Source: Acidimicrobiia bacterium (lineage in GTDB: Bacteria > Actinomycetota > Acidimicrobiia > Spongiisociales > UBA5794). Taken from it: DNA of 8,813 nt. Shown here piece by piece: positions 5,653-8,813 of this stretch. The stretch is from NCBI GenBank assembly GCA_030599515.1, contig JAUVNV010000098.1, forward strand, positions 1 to 8,813, in the 5' to 3' direction. The notes under the pieces are model-generated. The model was not told the DNA's origin and made no database searches. It worked only from the letters and a program-made list of their open reading frames with translations. Both the position numbers and the translations under genes were made by a program. Position 1 is the stretch's first letter; each line of letters starts with the position of its first letter.

Positions 5653-6990
5653 TCAACCCGGGTCGGTAGAGGTCTCCACGTGGGCGATGGCCGGTAGTCC
5701 CTTCGGGACGCACGCGCCCGGTTCGTGGGACGCCGTGCCCTCGAAGTAGTCGGCCGGATCGCTGAGGCGACGTGCGGCCCACACGATCGGCGCCGCAATG
5801 AGCGTGACGGCCCCACCGACGACGTAGGCGGCGGAGTACGAGCTGCGTTCCGCGTAGACGCCGAGCCCCGCCTGGCCTCCCACCGCACCGACCCCCGAGA
5901 TCATCGAGTCGAAGGAGACGACGGTAGCCCGCTCCGCAGATGGCACGATGCCGTGGACGAACGCCTGACGAACCGGCATCTGGACTCCCATCGCCACCGA
6001 AGCAACAAGGAGGAAGCCAAGCGCGATCGGGAAGTTGCCGGCCCATCCGACGCCGACGGATCCGGCAGAGAAGACGAACGCCGTCCACAACAGGATCGTC
6101 GTCCTCCGACCGCAGAAGCGGGTGAAGAACTGCACGAGACTGTTCCCGATGATCATCGCGACCGACAGCAGCGCCGCGACGACGCCGGCTACCCATACGG
6201 CATCGCGGTCCAGCAGTTCAAGGAAGTAGGGCTGCCATGCGTACCAGGCCCAGAAGAAGAACCCACTCTGAACAGCCCCGGCGATCATGATCAGGCGAAG
6301 CGGACGGGAACCCCACCCGTGGCGTATCCCTGCCTTCGCCACGGCATTGGCCTCAGCGGGCAGCGTCCGAAGGGTGACGGCCCTTGGTTGGAAGCCGACG
6401 TCATGCATCCCGAAGAAGGCGAGAACGAGAAGCGCAACGAGAAGCGCAGACCGGAGGAGGAATGGAATCGCGAGATCGATCTGGCCGAGGAACCCACCCC
6501 CGATCGTACCGATGAGCATCGCGACGCCGCCGACGATCTGGCCGGTGGAGAAGACCCGGTCCATGTCGCCGTCGTACCCGAGCGCCCGGACACCGTCGAC
6601 GAGCCATGCTTCCATCGCACCTGAGTAGAACGTGTATCCGAGGCCGATGAACACCGAGACGATGGCGAATGCCACGAACCCGCTCCCCATCTGAGCGAGC
6701 CCGACGTACGCGAGGGTCGATGCTGCGAGAACAGCAAGCGACAGCAGGAATGACGCCCGTCGCCCGATCGTATCGGCAACGACCCCGGTCGGGATCTCGA
6801 ACAGCACCGTCCCGACGGAGAAGGCTGCGTTGGCGATGAACACCTCCGCGATCGAGAGCCCGGCATCGAGGAGGAAGAGCGTGTTGATGCCCCAGATGAT
6901 CGAAGCGGCGAGCGTGTAGATCCCGGCGTACGTGTAGTACCGCCGAACGAGCGCGGCCGCGGCTGCGGGCATGGTGGAAGTCGTCGCCAT
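5653..6990 (-). CDS. Major facilitator superfamily (MFS) transporter
   Basis: A 445-aa inner-membrane protein with about twelve hydrophobic segments and the usual cytoplasmic break between two halves. The MFS motif-A region is visible as EIPTGVVADTIGRR (residues 65-78) between helices 2 and 3, with Asp73, Gly76, Arg77 and Arg78. This places it with H+-coupled antiporter-type MFS_1 carriers; the substrate (drug, metabolite or other) cannot be deduced. Length is typical (400-450 aa). Start ATG 6990 has no Shine-Dalgarno sequence; a TAGGCT -10-like hexamer ends 6 nt upstream, suggesting a leaderless mRNA. ATG 6972 (MPAAAAALVRR) is an alternative start six codons in. A short kelch-like frame diverges from its 5' end, and a long stem-loop follows its stop. 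Confidence 0.88.
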   Translation of the reverse strand: MATTSTMPAAAAALVRRYYTYAGIYTLAASIIWGINTLFLLDAGLSIAEVFIANAAFSVGTVLFEIPTGVVADTIGRRASFLLSLAVLAASTLAYVGLAQMGSGFVAFAIVSVFIGLGYTFYSGAMEAWLVDGVRALGYDGDMDRVFSTGQIVGGVAMLIGTIGGGFLGQIDLAIPFLLRSALLVALLVLAFFGMHDVGFQPRAVTLRTLPAEANAVAKAGIRHGWGSRPLRLIMIAGAVQSGFFFWAWYAWQPYFLELLDRDAVWVAGVVAALLSVAMIIGNSLVQFFTRFCGRRTTILLWTAFVFSAGSVGVGWAGNFPIALGFLLVASVAMGVQMPVRQAFVHGIVPSAERATVVSFDSMISGVGAVGGQAGLGVYAERSSYSAAYVVGGAVTLIAAPIVWAARRLSDPADYFEGTASHEPGACVPKGLPAIAHVETSTDPG

Positions 6991-6996
6991 TGAGCA

Positions 6997-7002
6997 AGCC
7001 TA
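6997..7002 (-). promoter_or_regulatory. Possible leaderless -10 box (TAGGCT) of the MFS gene
   Basis: TAGGCT on the minus strand fits TANNNT and ends 6 nt before ATG 6990, the spacing also seen at the antitoxin gene. The region 16-18 bp upstream has no good TTGACA match, so the call rests mainly on spacing. Confidence 0.35.
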
Positions 7003-7039
7003 CGCGCGATCGGCCGTGTCGGACGGAGAACTTCCGACG

Positions 7040-7360
7040 ATGGAATCGGTTGAAGTGACTTCCGGCGGTGGCGAGGAAGGGCGTGACGCGTGCGGATTCG
7101 ACGCGACAACGCTCGACTGGGAATGCTTCCCGAACGAACCATCTGGGAAGTACCTCCCCGAGATCGACGTGGACATCCGGCCCTACGACGCGATCGTTTT
7201 CGATCGGATCAACGAGCGCCTCGTCTTCATCGGCGGCAGCATCAGCGCATGGGGTCCCGGTGAGCCCGAAGAGAACATGACCTTCGACACCTTCGACGAC
7301 GTGTGGTCGCTCGATCCGGAGACGGGCGAATGGCTCGAACTGCTCGCGCCGTCGCAATAG
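7040..7360 (+). pseudogene. Kelch-like orphan fragment (about one and a half repeats)
   Basis: A 106-aa frame from ATG 7040, or slightly longer from GTG 7016 or ATG 6971, which would overlap the MFS gene. Codon use is strongly GC3-biased, so it is or was coding. The C-terminal half looks like kelch beta-propeller sequence: YDAIVFDRINERLVFIGG (49-66) matches the strand-turn-strand ending in Gly-Gly, and DVWSLDPETGEWLEL (87-101) matches the next blade with its Trp. Kelch propellers normally need five to seven blades and are often secreted, but here there is no signal peptide, and the reading frame meets a stop at 6935-6937 inside the MFS gene. It is most likely the 3' remnant of a larger gene, though a small stand-alone protein cannot be excluded. 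Its stop lies 3 nt from the convergent VapC stop. Confidence 0.5.
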
Positions 7361-7363
7361 GCC

Positions 7364-7762
7364 TCAAGGGACAATCACCTCGATCTCACAACGAGGACCG
7401 TTCGTGGTGGCGAGGCGCCGGTCCGTTGTGATGAGGGTCGTCGAGAGTCGCTCGGTGAGAGCCACGTGCCATGCGTCGTAGACGGAGATCGTCGATCGCA
7501 ACTCCCAGATCCTGCCCATCAGCGGTTCGATCGGGTAGGGAGTAACGGCGAAGCGGCGGAGCCGATCGATGGCCCGCCGCCCCCTCAGTTCGGCAATCTC
7601 ACCTCGGAGTGTCATCGACCGAATGCCCGAGAGCGCCTCGGCCTTGAGGATCTGGGGCGCGTCCGGCATCAGCTCGCCACGCAGGCGCCTACGCGCAGCA
7701 GCACCTCGTTCACCGGTGCCAACAAGTGCCTCGACCACGACCGATGCGTCGAGAACGCTCAA
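7364..7762 (-). CDS. vapC: VapC-type PIN-domain toxin (ribonuclease)
   Basis: A 132-aa PIN-domain protein, the usual size for VapC toxins, which are Mg2+-dependent ribonucleases cleaving tRNA, rRNA or mRNA when freed from their antitoxin. The four acidic active-site residues are visible: D5 (VLDASVVVEAL), E42 (KAEALSGIR), D96 (SVYDAWHVALTE) and D114 (LITTDRRLA), so the toxin looks intact. Translation starts at TTG 7762, overlapping the antitoxin stop TGA in a TTGA tetramer; a GGGA about 8 nt upstream is a weak ribosome site. The rare start and the overlap should keep toxin synthesis below that of the antitoxin. The target RNA is unknown. The gene ends 3 nt from the convergent kelch-like frame. 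Confidence 0.92.
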   Translation of the reverse strand: MSVLDASVVVEALVGTGERGAAARRRLRGELMPDAPQILKAEALSGIRSMTLRGEIAELRGRRAIDRLRRFAVTPYPIEPLMGRIWELRSTISVYDAWHVALTERLSTTLITTDRRLATTNGPRCEIEVIVP

Positions 7763-8001
7763 TGCGATTCCCGGTCGCGACGAATCACCTCGGCAGCCGA
7801 GACCGTTGCAAACCCCTCTGTTCCCTCCGTTGCCATCTCTAGTTCAACTTCGGCGACGATCTCAGCCGGAGTCGACATCGAGGCGAACTCGACGAGAAGC
7901 GCTCGGAGATACTCCTGGAGGCTCTGTCCCGCTTCTGCGGCCCGAATCCGGTAGACGCGGTGCACCTCTTCGGGGATGTTCCTGATCTGAATGGTCGCCA
8001 T
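7759..8001 (-). CDS. vapB: VapB antitoxin, FitA-like ribbon-helix-helix protein
   Basis: An 80-aa antitoxin. Residues 1-38 form a ribbon-helix-helix DNA-binding domain: the strand MATIQIRNIP followed by two helices including AAEAGQSLQEYLRALL (21-36), the sequence typical of FitA/VapB antitoxins paired with PIN toxins. The acidic C-terminal part (41-80) should wrap the toxin and block its active site. ATG 8001 is chosen over the upstream ATG 8064 because the conserved domain begins at once and a TATAAT box ends 6 nt before it, so a leaderless mRNA is expected. The longer start would put that promoter inside the gene. It is the first gene of the vapBC operon and probably autorepresses through the repeats over its -10 box. 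Confidence 0.92.
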   Translation of the reverse strand: MATIQIRNIPEEVHRVYRIRAAEAGQSLQEYLRALLVEFASMSTPAEIVAEVELEMATEGTEGFATVSAAEVIRRDRESH

Positions 8002-8018
8002 AGCGCCATTATAGCGCT
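8000..8018 (-). promoter_or_regulatory. vapBC promoter with overlapping operator-like repeats
   Basis: On the minus strand TATAAT (8013-8008), a perfect -10 hexamer, lies 6 nt before the antitoxin ATG. The same bases carry an inverted repeat, AGCGC (8002-8006) and GCGCT (8014-8018), and a direct repeat ATAGCGC at 8000-8006 and 8011-8017, exactly 11 bp apart. A ribbon-helix-helix antitoxin bound here would cover the -10 box and start site. No good -35 hexamer is seen, which suits a promoter limited by repressor. Confidence 0.6.
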
Positions 8019-8054
8019 GCTGTATGTGCGGTGGATGCATGGTGCGAAACCCTT

Positions 8055-8075
8055 CGTTCGTCATCCGTCCGAACG
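8055..8075. repeat. Inverted repeat in the vapBC/ureohydrolase divergent region
   Basis: CGTTCG (8055-8060) and CGAACG (8070-8075) form 6-bp perfect arms around 9 bp, centred between the two divergent starts. The 15-bp spacing between arm centres, roughly one and a half helical turns, could suit a dimeric regulator; a six-base match in GC-rich DNA could also be chance. Confidence 0.35.
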
Positions 8076-8106
8076 TACGACACGGTCGCTCCGGGGGGAA
8101 TGGGTT

Positions 8107-8127
8107 CGATCGCCGATCGCGTAGTGT
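8107..8127 (+). promoter_or_regulatory. Tandem CGATCGC heptamers and -10-like TAGTGT upstream of the ureohydrolase gene
   Basis: CGATCGC occurs twice back to back (8107-8113 and 8114-8120), immediately followed by TAGTGT (8122-8127), which fits TANNNT and ends 9 nt before the ATG at 8137. The doublet occupies the spacer of this candidate promoter, so it could be a regulator site. No clear -35 box or Shine-Dalgarno sequence is seen. Confidence 0.35.
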
Positions 8128-8136
8128 TGGTCACAG

Positions 8137-8813
8137 ATGACCATCTTCGCCGTTCCGTTCTTCATCGGGGCACCGATGCCCGGCTTCGAGGTGCCCGAGC
8201 CGCATGTAGTGATCGAGCCCGACCTTCCCGAAGGGGAGACGACCAAGCGCATGGCGGTTCTGTACGACGAACTCGCCGAAGCCGTCTCCCAGACGTCACT
8301 TCCCGTCGTCTACGCGGGCGACTGTCTCTCGATCATGGGTGTCGCCGGCGGTCTCCAGCGCCGGGGGATCGATCCGACGGTCATCTTCTTCGATGCCCAC
8401 GGTGATTTCCACACCTGGGAGACCACACCGTCGGACTTCCTCGGTGGGATGCCGCTCGCCATGCTCACCGGTCGCGGCGAGCAGACCATCGTCGACGGTG
8501 TCGCCATGACACCGATCGAGGACGACCGTGTCTGGCTGGTCGACGGCCGGGATCTCGATCCCGGAGAAGACGAGGCGGTCGCGAAGTCGGGCATCCACCA
8601 CGTGACCGTCGAAGAGATCGCAGCCGACCCCCCGCAGGGTGATCTCTACGTGCATGTCGACGTTGATGTCGTCGACCCGGTCGACATGCCGGGCGTCAAC
8701 TACCCCGCACCGGGAGGCCCATCGGCCGACACCGTGGCTCGAGCCATCGCTGCACTCCATGCAACAGGACGAGTCGTCGCTCTCTCGTTCAGCTCGTGGA
8801 ACCCGGCACTGGA
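8137..8813 (+). CDS. Ureohydrolase (arginase/agmatinase) superfamily protein, 3' end cut by window edge
   Basis: The first 225 residues are present with no stop; family members are about 270-320 aa. Motifs in order: AGDCLS (60-65), FFDAHGDFHT (84-93) with D86, H88 and D90, HVDVDVVDP (173-181) with D175, D177 and D180, and SFSSWNP (217-223) before the edge. These are the Mn2+-binding motifs of arginases, agmatinases and formiminoglutamases, which hydrolyse C-N bonds of guanidino-type substrates in the cytoplasm. Two positions differ from true arginase: the first metal-ligand His of GGDH is Cys63, and the guanidinium-binding Glu before (V/F)NP is Ser220. The substrate may therefore not be arginine or agmatine, and arginase family protein is the safe name. 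ATG 8137 is the only sensible start; the mRNA may be leaderless or nearly so. The gene diverges from vapBC. Confidence 0.88.
   Translation, partial: MTIFAVPFFIGAPMPGFEVPEPHVVIEPDLPEGETTKRMAVLYDELAEAVSQTSLPVVYAGDCLSIMGVAGGLQRRGIDPTVIFFDAHGDFHTWETTPSDFLGGMPLAMLTGRGEQTIVDGVAMTPIEDDRVWLVDGRDLDPGEDEAVAKSGIHHVTVEEIAADPPQGDLYVHVDVDVVDPVDMPGVNYPAPGGPSADTVARAIAALHATGRVVALSFSSWNPAL

Noticed and set aside
5529..5888. N-terminal extension of the small Trp-rich protein to 215 aa
   Set aside because: It would overlap the 3' end of the MFS gene and span a long stem-loop and a good promoter.
5725..6624. Plus-strand open frame of 299 codons opposite the MFS gene
   Set aside because: Charged low-complexity translation, antisense to a well-supported membrane protein.
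8296..8760. Minus-strand frame of 154 codons opposite the ureohydrolase gene
   Set aside because: Antisense to conserved metal-binding motifs; Asp/Val/His-rich shadow translation without a domain.

Overview
The window is GC-rich, densely packed bacterial DNA with strong third-position GC bias, GTG and TTG starts, 4-nt stop/start overlaps and several -10 boxes lying 6-9 nt from the start codon (leaderless or near-leaderless transcripts). Together with the gene families present, this suggests an actinobacterium, possibly a deep-branching environmental lineage such as Acidimicrobiia; the phylum is inferred and the class is a guess. No rRNA, tRNA, CRISPR, insertion sequence or phage gene was seen.

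Left block (60-5160): two coupled gene pairs diverge from the 2066-2164 intergenic region. Leftward are an MBL-fold metallo-hydrolase and an LtrA-family membrane protein (GTGA overlap). Rightward are a response regulator fused to a glutaredoxin-like and a thioredoxin-reductase-like domain, and a soluble histidine kinase with an N-terminal cyclic-nucleotide-binding domain (GTGA overlap). The rightward pair reads as a complete two-component system: a cNMP-sensing kinase whose partner is a flavoprotein rather than a DNA-binding protein. The flavoprotein has lost the cysteine pairs of both its redox domains and keeps one cysteine in total, so it cannot act as a classical thioredoxin reductase. This is the most interesting system in the window.

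Middle block (5161-7360): a G+C-rich hairpin lies between the convergent kinase gene and a small Trp-rich gene of unknown function (95 aa), which has its own leaderless promoter. Upstream of that gene, on the same strand, is an MFS transporter followed by a long imperfect stem-loop. Divergent from the MFS gene is a short orphan reading frame resembling about one and a half kelch repeats, probably a remnant.

Right block (7361-8813): a VapBC toxin-antitoxin pair (FitA-like ribbon-helix-helix antitoxin, PIN-domain toxin; TTGA overlap) whose operator-like repeats coincide with a TATAAT box 6 nt from the antitoxin start. Divergent from it is a ureohydrolase (arginase/agmatinase superfamily) gene, cut by the window edge, with changes at one metal-ligand position and at the guanidinium-binding glutamate.

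All functions are read from motifs and remembered family patterns; no database search was run.
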